A DNA stretch of 64,000 nucleotides from Elusimicrobiota bacterium (GTDB lineage Bacteria; Elusimicrobiota; UBA8919), in contig JAQUMH010000004.1 of NCBI GenBank assembly GCA_028718185.1, positions 136,334 to 200,333 on the forward strand, read 5' to 3'. Below are positions 53,302-60,466 of the stretch, piece after piece. A program made the translations under genes and the position numbers. The notes under the pieces were generated by a model. It saw nothing but the letters and a program-made list of their open reading frames with translations, ran no database searches and was not told the DNA's origin. Positions within the stretch are counted from its first letter, which is position 1. Each line of letters begins with the position of its first letter.

Positions 53302-53865
53302 TTAGTCATCTTCTTTTAAAAAGATTGAAAGTGTTTTATATCCACATTGTTTCATTAAGTTTAGTAATATATCCCTTTTTTCATTAAATTTTCCGGAAAA
53401 CAAATCTGCACAAGTCATTATGTGCTTTTCTTCTGCTGCGAGTTTTATTGCAAATGCCGTACAGGTGATTTCACCGCATTTTTTACAATTCGTCAAAGGC
53501 ATAAGTTTTAAAATGTCAAGTACCGTAAGTTTTTTTCTTCTTTCATAGTTAGGTTTTATAGCGTCCTTTTTGCTATAAGTGTTATTCACTAAATCTCTGA
53601 ACCAATTTATCAGATTGTCGGCATCCTTTAGGTCAATTACTTTTCCTGCGGAAAGCTGTCTCCCGTGAATTCCTATTAACCTGTCATCTTTTTTAAGGGT
53701 TATATTATGTCCGTCATGATTATATATAGCTCCTTCTAAAACACTGTTAAGATACGGCAACACTTCAGATATATCCCTGTCAAGTTCAGATATAAATCTA
53801 ATTGTTCCCGGTTTTGCTACACAGGGCAAAACACTAATAATCCTTATTTCATTTAAATATGCCAT
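53302..53865 (-). CDS. Four-cysteine FeS-domain protein of the ars operon
   Basis: A 187-residue protein whose C-terminal part has the FeS domain (PF04060 type) also seen in acetyl-CoA synthase subunits: LTNCKKCGEITCTAFAIKLAAEE (about residues 126-148) with a fourth Cys in IMTCADLF. The N-terminal 100 residues (VLPCVAKPGTIRFISELDR) are of no family I can name. It starts at the base after the arsC stop, so it is coupled to ArsC. It could feed electrons to arsenate reduction or sense arsenite; both are inference. Confidence 0.8.
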   Translation of the reverse strand: MAYLNEIRIISVLPCVAKPGTIRFISELDRDISEVLPYLNSVLEGAIYNHDGHNITLKKDDRLIGIHGRQLSAGKVIDLKDADNLINWFRDLVNNTYSKKDAIKPNYERRKKLTVLDILKLMPLTNCKKCGEITCTAFAIKLAAEEKHIMTCADLFSGKFNEKRDILLNLMKQCGYKTLSIFLKEDD

Positions 53866-54291
53866 TTAATTTATAGAAATAGATTCAATAAGCTGAATTA
53901 CATTATCTTTTATTTTATCTCTTATCATTCGGAATCCCGATAGTATCTCTTGTTCTGTTCCCTTAAACTGAGCAGGATCATCTAAATCCCAGTGCAATCT
54001 TATTGAGTTTCCGGGAAAATACGGACATTCTTGTCTTGCGCTTTCGCAAAGAGTGATTATGTAATCAAATTTCTGTCCGGTATATTCTTTGACATTCTTT
54101 GACTTTTGTTTCGAAATATCTATTCCGATTTCAGCCATAGTTATTATTGCATATTTATTAACATACGTCGGATTTATGCCCGCACTAAATGCCAGAACTT
54201 TATTTTTGCCATAAATATTTGCCAACCCTTCTGCCATTTGGCTTCTACAAGAATTTCCAGTACACAAAAAAAGTATTTTTTTAATATTCAT
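53866..54291 (-). CDS. arsC: Arsenate reductase, thioredoxin-coupled type
   Basis: Reduces arsenate to arsenite, which Acr3 then exports. The 141-residue protein has the low-molecular-weight phosphatase loop CTGNSCR (nucleophile Cys10, Arg16) and the cysteines Cys82 and Cys89 in LCESARQECPYFPG. This Cys10/82/89 triad and spacing match the thioredoxin-dependent plasmid pI258-type enzymes. The DLDDPAQ motif supplies the general acid Asp. Confidence 0.94.
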   Translation of the reverse strand: MNIKKILFLCTGNSCRSQMAEGLANIYGKNKVLAFSAGINPTYVNKYAIITMAEIGIDISKQKSKNVKEYTGQKFDYIITLCESARQECPYFPGNSIRLHWDLDDPAQFKGTEQEILSGFRMIRDKIKDNVIQLIESISIN

Positions 54292-54442
54292 TTTTTTACA
54301 TCACTCTATGTTGATGTTGAGAATTATTTCCACAAAGGTGTCCTTTGGACAACAGACACTAACTAAAATAGTCCTGCATAAATCATTCCGGTAAAAGTCG
54401 TCTTTACCTTTACAAGTTATAATCAATAAATATTTTGCTCTT

Positions 54443-54823
54443 TCATTTGCATCCTTTTCTATTTTGCAGACAACTAACTATTATTTTCCCGTTTTTTCTC
54501 AATTTAAGACGTTTTTTCAGTCGTTCACTATCTTTATTAAAATTAGTTTGTGATATTGATTTTAATGTTTTCAGTATATTTTCATGAAACTTACTTTTCG
54601 GTTGAATTAATGAATAGAAAACATATCTTCCTTCTTTTTTTTCCTTTACAAGTCCTGCAATTTTGAGTTCCCTCACATGCTTAGAAACATTATACTGTGC
54701 CAGCTTAAGCGTATCCATTATTTCACATATACACAACTCGCATTTTGCCTTTAATAAAAGCTGTATTATCCTTATTCTCGTTCTATCTGAAAGTGATTTA
54801 AAAGTTCCGATATATTTATCCAT
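54443..54823 (-). CDS. arsR: ArsR-family repressor
   Basis: A 126-residue winged-helix repressor that should leave DNA when arsenite binds. The metalloid site CELCICE (Cys28, Cys31, Cys33) lies in the DNA-recognition helix region, followed by LAQYNVSKHVRELKIAGLV (recognition helix) and KEGRYVFYSL (wing). First gene of the ars operon, with an AAGGAG site. A gap of about 150 bases separates it from arsC; I see nothing in it. Confidence 0.93.
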   Translation of the reverse strand: MDKYIGTFKSLSDRTRIRIIQLLLKAKCELCICEIMDTLKLAQYNVSKHVRELKIAGLVKEKKEGRYVFYSLIQPKSKFHENILKTLKSISQTNFNKDSERLKKRLKLRKNGKIIVSCLQNRKGCK

Positions 54824-54845
54824 AAAGCTCCTTATACTTATGCAT

Positions 54846-54865
54846 ATATGCCCATTTGTGCATAT
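54846..54865. promoter_or_regulatory. Probable ArsR operator
   Basis: Inverted repeat ATATGC and GCATAT with an 8-base spacer. It lies immediately downstream of and touching the -10 box, over the transcription start, which is where an ArsR repressor would block transcription. Confidence 0.65.
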
Positions 54866-54891
54866 TATATAAAAAAATAAATAACTGTCAA
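54864..54891 (-). promoter_or_regulatory. Promoter of the ars operon
   Basis: On the minus strand TTGACA (54886-54891) and TATAAT (54864-54869) are 16 bases apart, both perfect consensus. It fires into arsR about 40 bases away and overlaps the inverted repeat at 54846-54865. Confidence 0.85.
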
Positions 54892-54948
54892 GTGAAAAAA
54901 GTAATTAAATAAAAATGCGATTGCAGGACTTTGGCCTGTTCATATATG

Positions 54949-54973
54949 GCACGCCAAGGGCGTGCAACTACAA
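54949..54973. repeat. GCACGCC hairpin repeat, second copy
   Basis: Exact copy of GCACGCC-aag-GGCGTGC plus AACTACAA seen at 44036-44060. It lies between the DUF2142 gene and the ars promoter. Confidence 0.75.
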
Positions 54974-55020
54974 CTTTGAAACAGCCTACAATGTCGCAAA
55001 TTAAGTTAATAAAAACTGGT

Positions 55021-56385
55021 TTACAAATAATATCTTTTAACAATTATGATTATTGTGTAGATTAGAGAAAGTAATGAGAAACAGATTATTGCGGGATTAC
55101 GCCATTTAGAACTAATTCGCATTTTTGTGTTATACAACAACATGAAAAAAAGCAGTGAAATAGATATAAAGTATCTTCCTTGCAGCCCCTGGATTCTCCC
55201 CCTTCCAACAGGCGTCCACGTAATATATTGTGACAGGCAGATAAAAAACACATTAAGCATAAATACCAGGAAAATTATTACTTTGTGATTTAAGCTTAGT
55301 TTTATATTTTCTCTTATATCTGTTAAAGATACAAAAATCAACATAAAAAAATATGATAATAGAAAAAACCACGACATATCCGTATCTAACCATCCAAGCT
55401 GGCCGACAAAATGAGAAATATATTTTTTACTTGATAATGTTTTAACTGCTGCCTCGAGAAAAGCCGTAGGATTATTCAAAACAAAAAGTATTTGCCCGCT
55501 AATAGAGATATCGGTTTTCAACGGGACCATCGTATCCTTTATGAGAACATACCAGCCTGCAATAACGGATAAACATAATACCAGTAATACAGTGAAAACA
55601 AGAAAATACTTAGTTTTATTACCGATTTTTTTTACCGGAATTAATAAAAATAATATTGCAAGAAGAAAATATATTTGTTTTGTAAGTGCAAGTATCAAAG
55701 ATAGTAAAAATAAAACAAAAATTCCGGCGGCACCCACCTTATTGTTTTCCCCTAATGCATACTGAAAACATATAGCAATAAGAAGAAACGAGATACCGTT
55801 AGTAAATGTATCTGCAGACAAGGATGCTGAAAGAAAGATGGACATTGGCATTAATGCCAATAAAAAAAGCACATATTTTGAAATAGGTATTATTTTAATG
55901 GCAAAATAGACAAGCAAAACCCATATGAACAGGTTAAAAAACCTGCCCGCATACATAAGCATTAATGATGAAAAGTTAAATAATCTTCCGATTGAGATGC
56001 CAAAAGCCTGCGGAAAGTATGCAACTGGTGAATATCGTATTGTATTTGGAAATTCAACGAATTCTTTTTCTTTTGAGTCAAGAGGTATTTTAGAAGACAA
56101 AAGAACTTCATTAATAATTACTTTATTTTCGGGATGAAAAGGAACATTGCCTATAGTTTTATCCACAATTATTTTTAAACTTTTCGGTAAGTATCCCCCG
56201 GCTTTTTCTTCCTGTTTTTGTGAAATTACTTTTAATTCTGAAATTTGATATGCACGATAGAAATGTGCCGGTTCATCAGGTGTCTGGAAAGGCGGTGTTA
56301 TAAACACAAACAACAACCCAAAAATTGCTGAAATAATAAGAAATATTTTTTCAATTGGAATAGTATTATCTTTTTTAAATTCCAT
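55021..56385 (-). CDS. DUF2142 integral membrane protein (glycosyltransferase-like)
   Basis: A 454-residue membrane protein with ten or more helices. The diagnostic stretch is TPPFQTPDEPAHFYRAYQISE (about residues 30-50) with the acidic pair DEPAHF on the first outside loop, followed by QITW-type and ALMPMSIFLSASLSADTFTNG (about 187-207). DUF2142 proteins are GT-C-like and probably transfer sugars to surface polymers. It is the gene downstream of xerC/D, with eight bases between them. Confidence 0.85.
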   Translation of the reverse strand: MEFKKDNTIPIEKIFLIISAIFGLLFVFITPPFQTPDEPAHFYRAYQISELKVISQKQEEKAGGYLPKSLKIIVDKTIGNVPFHPENKVIINEVLLSSKIPLDSKEKEFVEFPNTIRYSPVAYFPQAFGISIGRLFNFSSLMLMYAGRFFNLFIWVLLVYFAIKIIPISKYVLFLLALMPMSIFLSASLSADTFTNGISFLLIAICFQYALGENNKVGAAGIFVLFLLSLILALTKQIYFLLAILFLLIPVKKIGNKTKYFLVFTVLLVLCLSVIAGWYVLIKDTMVPLKTDISISGQILFVLNNPTAFLEAAVKTLSSKKYISHFVGQLGWLDTDMSWFFLLSYFFMLIFVSLTDIRENIKLSLNHKVIIFLVFMLNVFFICLSQYITWTPVGRGRIQGLQGRYFISISLLFFMLLYNTKMRISSKWRNPAIICFSLLSLIYTIIIIVKRYYL

Positions 56386-56393
56386 TTGCTATA

Positions 56394-57269
56394 TTATCCT
56401 CTCGGATGAAATTTATTGTGCTGATTTTTAAGGAATTTTTTGTCAATATGTGTATAGATTTGAGTTGTCGAGATTGATGCGTGTCCTAACATTTCCTGAA
56501 TCGTACGTAAATCTGCCCCTCTTTCCAGGATATGCGACGCAAAGGAATGTCTTAATGTATGCGGACTTATCTTTTTTGTTATTCCGGCAATTTTTGCATA
56601 TTTCTTAATAATTTCCCAAACTGAAATTCTTGATATTTTGTTATCAGACGGATTTAGAAAAAGCATTTTATTGTCGGTTTTTTTTCGCTTGTTCAAATAA
56701 CTATTTATAGATTCAATTGCCTTTGAACCGATTGGAACGATTCTTTCTTTTGAACCTTTACCAAAACATTTAATAAAACCAACCTCAAAATTAACATCCG
56801 ATATTTTCAGTTCAGTTAGTTCAGATACCCGCATTCCGGTTGCATAAAGCGTTTCTAATATTGCCTTATCCCGTAAACCCTTGATTTTCTTAATATCAGG
56901 CGTTGATAAGAGTTTATCGACTTCCTCAATTGACAATGTGTCAGGCAGATATTTCTCTAATCTCGGTGATTTTAACTGTCCTGCCGGATTTTGCTTAATG
57001 TATCCTTCAATAAAAAGAAATTTATATAAACTTTTTATTGATTCCTGTTCACGAAAAACTGTCTGTACAGATTTCTTTTCAAGTTTTCTTTCCCATAAAT
57101 AATCAGTTATATTTTCTTCGGTAACATTAAGAAAATCTAAAAAGTGTTTTTTCAAATAAATAAAATATTTTTCTATGTCCCGTTTATAAGATATAACAGT
57201 ATTTTTGGCTAGCCCCTTTTCTACCGATATATATGAAATAAAGCTATTAAGTAAATCGTTATGTTCCAT
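56394..57269 (-). CDS. Tyrosine recombinase XerC/XerD
   Basis: Resolves chromosome dimers at the dif site with its partner. The 291-residue protein has the SAM-like N-terminal DNA-binding domain and the catalytic domain with Arg in ATGMRVSELTEL, Lys in GKGSKERIVPI, HTLRHSFASHIL, the LGHASISTTQIYTH segment with the second His and the nucleophilic Tyr. Normal length for XerC/D; I cannot tell which one. Another Xer gene is expected elsewhere. Confidence 0.93.
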   Translation of the reverse strand: MEHNDLLNSFISYISVEKGLAKNTVISYKRDIEKYFIYLKKHFLDFLNVTEENITDYLWERKLEKKSVQTVFREQESIKSLYKFLFIEGYIKQNPAGQLKSPRLEKYLPDTLSIEEVDKLLSTPDIKKIKGLRDKAILETLYATGMRVSELTELKISDVNFEVGFIKCFGKGSKERIVPIGSKAIESINSYLNKRKKTDNKMLFLNPSDNKISRISVWEIIKKYAKIAGITKKISPHTLRHSFASHILERGADLRTIQEMLGHASISTTQIYTHIDKKFLKNQHNKFHPRG

Positions 57270-57360
57270 AATTTTTGTTAACTATTATGCTACATTTGTC
57301 ATTGCTAACACATTTGTTATGTTCAGTGTAAACTCTATAAATATCTGTCTTAAAAAATAA

Positions 57361-57398
57361 GATTGCTTCGTCGTCCCTGCAGGACTCCTCGCAATGAC
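57361..57398. repeat. GTCATTGCGA element, half copy
   Basis: Reads GATTGCTTCGTCG, then CTGCAGG, then TCCTCGCAATGAC. It shares the terminal TCGCAATGAC with the full element at 48755-48828, but the left half is missing. It lies between the xerC/D start and the MBL hydrolase gene. Confidence 0.7.
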
Positions 57399-57417
57399 AC
57401 CCCCTTAGAGAAACTAT

Positions 57418-57951
57418 CTACTCTTGTAAAAACGGATTATTCTTTATTTCTTTTTCAACTGTTGTTTCATATCCATGACCCGGATGAACAATTGTATCCT
57501 TTGATAATATAAGAATTTTCTCTTTTATTGATTTTAAGAGTTCGGCAGTATCTCCTCCTTCTAAATCTGTTCGCCCTATAGAACTTAAAAAGAGCGTATC
57601 ACCTGAAAAAAGATGATTTTCAATTAACATACAAATACCATCTGAAGTATGTCCCGGGGTAAAATAAAACCTTATATTAATTGAGCCAAAAGTTCTTTCT
57701 TCACTATCTTTTTCAGGAACAAATACCTTTATATTCATTCTTTCCATTATTATGTGATTTGCACCGATATGGTCAAAATGACTGTGAGTATTTATTATTA
57801 CAAGAGGTTTTAATTTGTTTCCCTTTATTGCTGATATAATTTTTTCACCTTCATCACCCGGGTCAATAACTACAGCTTCTTTTGTTTTTTCATCAAAAAC
57901 AACATAGCAATTAGCCTCAAGAAATCCAACGGGTATTTTTAATATCTTCAT
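57418..57951 (-). CDS. MBL-fold metallo-hydrolase (glyoxalase II-like)
   Basis: A 177-residue short metallo-beta-lactamase-fold hydrolase. The metal site HSHFDHIGAN (about residues 56-65), GHTSDG (about 99-104), the SGDTLF Asp and the late HPGHG are all present, so it should bind two metals. Enzymes of this size act on thioesters such as hydroxyacylglutathione or on persulfides. Substrate not determinable. Confidence 0.9.
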   Translation of the reverse strand: MKILKIPVGFLEANCYVVFDEKTKEAVVIDPGDEGEKIISAIKGNKLKPLVIINTHSHFDHIGANHIIMERMNIKVFVPEKDSEERTFGSINIRFYFTPGHTSDGICMLIENHLFSGDTLFLSSIGRTDLEGGDTAELLKSIKEKILILSKDTIVHPGHGYETTVEKEIKNNPFLQE

Positions 57952-58005
57952 ATCAACTCACAGAACTGACCTGCCTAACGGCATTCAGGCACAAAACTAT
58001 CTTCT

Positions 58006-58461
58006 TTAAATGCTAAAGATTTTAATTGTTATTATTACTATTAAATTTGTAATGATTCCGGATAAAATATCATCTGCAAGGATTCCGGCGCTTCCTTTGT
58101 ATTTTTGTACCGATTTTATGAAGAATGGTTTGACAATATCAAAAAACCTAAATAGAATTACAGTGCTTAATAGAACAAAATATGTTTTGGGCAGAAAAAG
58201 AACTGCTATGAAATAACCGATAATTTCATCAATTACAATACGTTTGTCATCTACTATTCCAAATATGTTTTCCGCTTCACCACATACAAAAACAGAAACA
58301 AGCAATAGAAAAATAAACACAATATAGAAAACCGGTTTCGGTAATATCCACCAAATCCCTGCTGCCAATATGGTTCCGAAGGTTCCTGGTGCTATTGGAA
58401 TATATCCGACAAAAAAACCTGTAGCAAAAAACTTAATAAAATATTTCAGCAATTTTTCCAT
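58006..58461 (-). CDS. pgpA: Phosphatidylglycerophosphatase A
   Basis: Removes the terminal phosphate from phosphatidylglycerophosphate, the step after PgsA. The 151-residue membrane protein has the PgpA motifs IAPGTFGTIL (about residues 22-31), VIDEIIGYFIA (about 76-86, metal-binding DE), RFFDIVKPFFI and GILADDILSG near the C-terminus. pgsA lies directly upstream, so the two phosphatidylglycerol steps are encoded together. Confidence 0.93.
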   Translation of the reverse strand: MEKLLKYFIKFFATGFFVGYIPIAPGTFGTILAAGIWWILPKPVFYIVFIFLLLVSVFVCGEAENIFGIVDDKRIVIDEIIGYFIAVLFLPKTYFVLLSTVILFRFFDIVKPFFIKSVQKYKGSAGILADDILSGIITNLIVIITIKIFSI

Positions 58462-58482
58462 ACGGTCTGCCGGCGAGAGTAA

Positions 58483-59070
58483 CTATTGTTTTTCATTGAA
58501 AAGATACTTGTGCTTAAAAATATAACTTAAGCCGGAAATCAACGTAAGTATCGTAGTAATAAACATTAAGATAAAAGGTGTGAGCTTAAGCAAGGGATAT
58601 GCAGTATATTCAATATTAAAATATTTAGCAAGCGCTGAATTTATAACTAAAATAAAAAGTATAAAAACAATCGCTATCATCTGAAATGTTGTCTTAAATT
58701 TTCCGGAGAGCGTAGCCGGTATTATTACGTCTTTTGATGCAGCCAGGGACCTTAATCCGGTAATAATGAATTCTCTTGAAATTATCGTTATTACCATCCA
58801 CGGCGGTATGGATAGTTCTCTTATCTCTACGAATGAAATCAATGCGGCATTAACTAAAAGTTTGTCTGCAAGCGGGTCTATGAATTTTCCAAAATTAGTT
58901 ATAGTTCCATGTTTCCTGGCTAAATAACCGTCAATTGTATCTGTGATTGAAGCAATACTAAAAATTAACAATGCTATTAACCGCATTAAAAAACTATCAT
59001 ATATCATAAAGTATATGAAAAACGGGACCATTAAAATTCTCGCTAAAGTTATCTTATTCGCTATATTCAT
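58483..59070 (-). CDS. pgsA: CDP-diacylglycerol--glycerol-3-phosphate 3-phosphatidyltransferase
   Basis: Makes phosphatidylglycerophosphate from CDP-diacylglycerol at the membrane. The 195-residue protein has NIANKITLARI at the N-terminus and the CDP-alcohol phosphotransferase motif DTIDGYLARKHGTITNFGKFIDPLADK (about residues 43-69), in which the first Asp pair, Ala-Arg and the later Asp are conserved. Four to six membrane helices follow. The start overlaps the RodZ-like gene by four bases. Confidence 0.94.
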   Translation of the reverse strand: MNIANKITLARILMVPFFIYFMIYDSFLMRLIALLIFSIASITDTIDGYLARKHGTITNFGKFIDPLADKLLVNAALISFVEIRELSIPPWMVITIISREFIITGLRSLAASKDVIIPATLSGKFKTTFQMIAIVFILFILVINSALAKYFNIEYTAYPLLKLTPFILMFITTILTLISGLSYIFKHKYLFNEKQ

Positions 59071-59711
59071 GGTAATTTTATTTCTCCTATAAGTTTATCT
59101 TTTGAAAGTTCAACCGGTGCACCATTGAAAAATACTGCTATTCCGACCATATTACCTATCCTCAGACTGAACCTTTCACTTGATTCAAATATCTTTACTG
59201 TATTAGGCGGCATAATCCCTTCGAAAACCGGATTTTCTCCATCCCTGACTCTAATCCAGACATTTTCAGATGTCCGAATCTCAAGTTGATTTTTTTTAAC
59301 AGCTTGCTGTTCTACTGTTTCAGTTTTTTCCGATTTTAACAACGGGTAAATAATCTTAAAAAAACCATAAATAAAAACAAGTGAAAATACAAGAATAAAC
59401 GCTGGCGCTACCTTAAACTTAAATCTCCTGCTATGTGAAGCACAATTAACTTTTACCGAGGTAATTGAAGTTTGTTCTTTTGACGGATTATTCTTTTTAT
59501 ATTCAGCAATTATTTCATCAGTATTAAGACCTAAAGTGTTAGAATAGTTACTAAAAAATCCGAGCTTCATAACTTCTGTCGGAATATCCGCAAATCTATT
59601 CTCTTCAATAGCCTTAAGATATTTTACATTGATTAAAGTTTTTGCAGATATTTCTTCTAAAGATAATCCTAATTTTTCACGCTGCTCTTTAAATTTAGAT
59701 CCTATATCCAT
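59067..59711 (-). CDS. RodZ-like helix-turn-helix membrane protein
   Basis: A 214-residue protein with a cytoplasmic HTH_25 domain (about residues 1-70, KFKEQREKLGLSLEEISAKTLINVKYLKAIEENRF), one membrane helix (about 98-118) and a C-terminal DUF4115 beta domain (about 140-214, VWIRVRDGENPVF). This is the RodZ layout, which links cell-shape proteins to the wall. The family often lies next to pgsA. The start codon abuts an octanucleotide array (59715-59795), so there is no ribosome binding site. Confidence 0.88.
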   Translation of the reverse strand: MDIGSKFKEQREKLGLSLEEISAKTLINVKYLKAIEENRFADIPTEVMKLGFFSNYSNTLGLNTDEIIAEYKKNNPSKEQTSITSVKVNCASHSRRFKFKVAPAFILVFSLVFIYGFFKIIYPLLKSEKTETVEQQAVKKNQLEIRTSENVWIRVRDGENPVFEGIMPPNTVKIFESSERFSLRIGNMVGIAVFFNGAPVELSKDKLIGEIKLP

Positions 59712-59714
59712 AAT

Positions 59715-59795
59715 AGAGTTTTAGAGTTTTAGAGTTTTAGAGTTTTAGAGTTTTAGAGTTAACGCTATAACCCTATAACACTATAACTCTATAAC
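59715..59795. repeat. Octanucleotide arrays upstream of the RodZ-like gene
   Basis: Nearly six perfect units of AGAGTTTT (59715-59760) are followed by four units of the form NCTATAAC (59764-59795). The first array is almost undecayed. It ends four bases from the ATG of the RodZ-like gene and fills the entire space to the lolA stop. Confidence 0.9.
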
Positions 59796-59800
59796 CCGAT

Positions 59801-60466
59801 TTAAAAGGGTGATGTTATTATTTGTACGCCTTTTGGTATTTTGAATCTGAAAAAAGAATCTTTAATACCTTTGTTCGTTTTAATGCCTGATATAACTACT
59901 GTCGATGTAATTGTTTCAGTTTTTATCTCCGTTTTTTCCGCAAGATAGCTTTCTTTAGAAACCCAAAGCCTTATTTTTGTGCTTTGCGGCTGCTTTTCTT
60001 TTAATTCAAGCAGAATTACATAATATTTTGCAACCGGTTCAGTTCCGTTTTCTATAAGTGAAATATTATAATTCTTCCTAAGGTCAGGAATGGTTGATGT
60101 AAAATTAAAAATACCTTTCGGAAAACTACCCTTTTGGGAAAGCGATTTCCAGTCATCAATCATAACCTGATTAAATTCTTTTTGGTAAAAATATATCTTT
60201 TTTCCGTCAGATATAACAACTTGTTTTTCAGGTTCTTTATGTTCAATTTTAAACAAGTCCGGTTTTTTAAAAACAGCTTCTCCTAAAATATTTGATTTTT
60301 CAAGGGTGATTGTAACTAATATTTCCTGTTTGAAAGAAAACGACAAATCAGCAATTTTAGAATCTGCTTCTTCCATTCTTTTTAATATATCGTCAATATT
60401 TTCAGCTAATAAAAAGTATGTATTAGTGGTTAATAAAACAAAAATTATACTTAAAAACTTTTTCAT
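59801..60466 (-). CDS. lolA: LolA-family outer-membrane lipoprotein carrier
   Basis: Periplasmic chaperone that carries lipoproteins to the outer membrane. The 221-residue protein has a signal peptide (about residues 1-21), then the LolA pattern ILKRMEEADSKIADLSFSFKQE, VFKKPDLFKIEHKEPEKQVVISDGKKIYFYQKEFNQVMI and KIRLWVSKESYL. It overlaps ftsK by four bases. Its presence implies an outer membrane. Confidence 0.87.
   Translation of the reverse strand: MKKFLSIIFVLLTTNTYFLLAENIDDILKRMEEADSKIADLSFSFKQEILVTITLEKSNILGEAVFKKPDLFKIEHKEPEKQVVISDGKKIYFYQKEFNQVMIDDWKSLSQKGSFPKGIFNFTSTIPDLRKNYNISLIENGTEPVAKYYVILLELKEKQPQSTKIRLWVSKESYLAEKTEIKTETITSTVVISGIKTNKGIKDSFFRFKIPKGVQIITSPF

Noticed and set aside
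59715-59795. CRISPR array
   Set aside because: Units are 8 bases in direct tandem with no spacers, and no cas genes are present.
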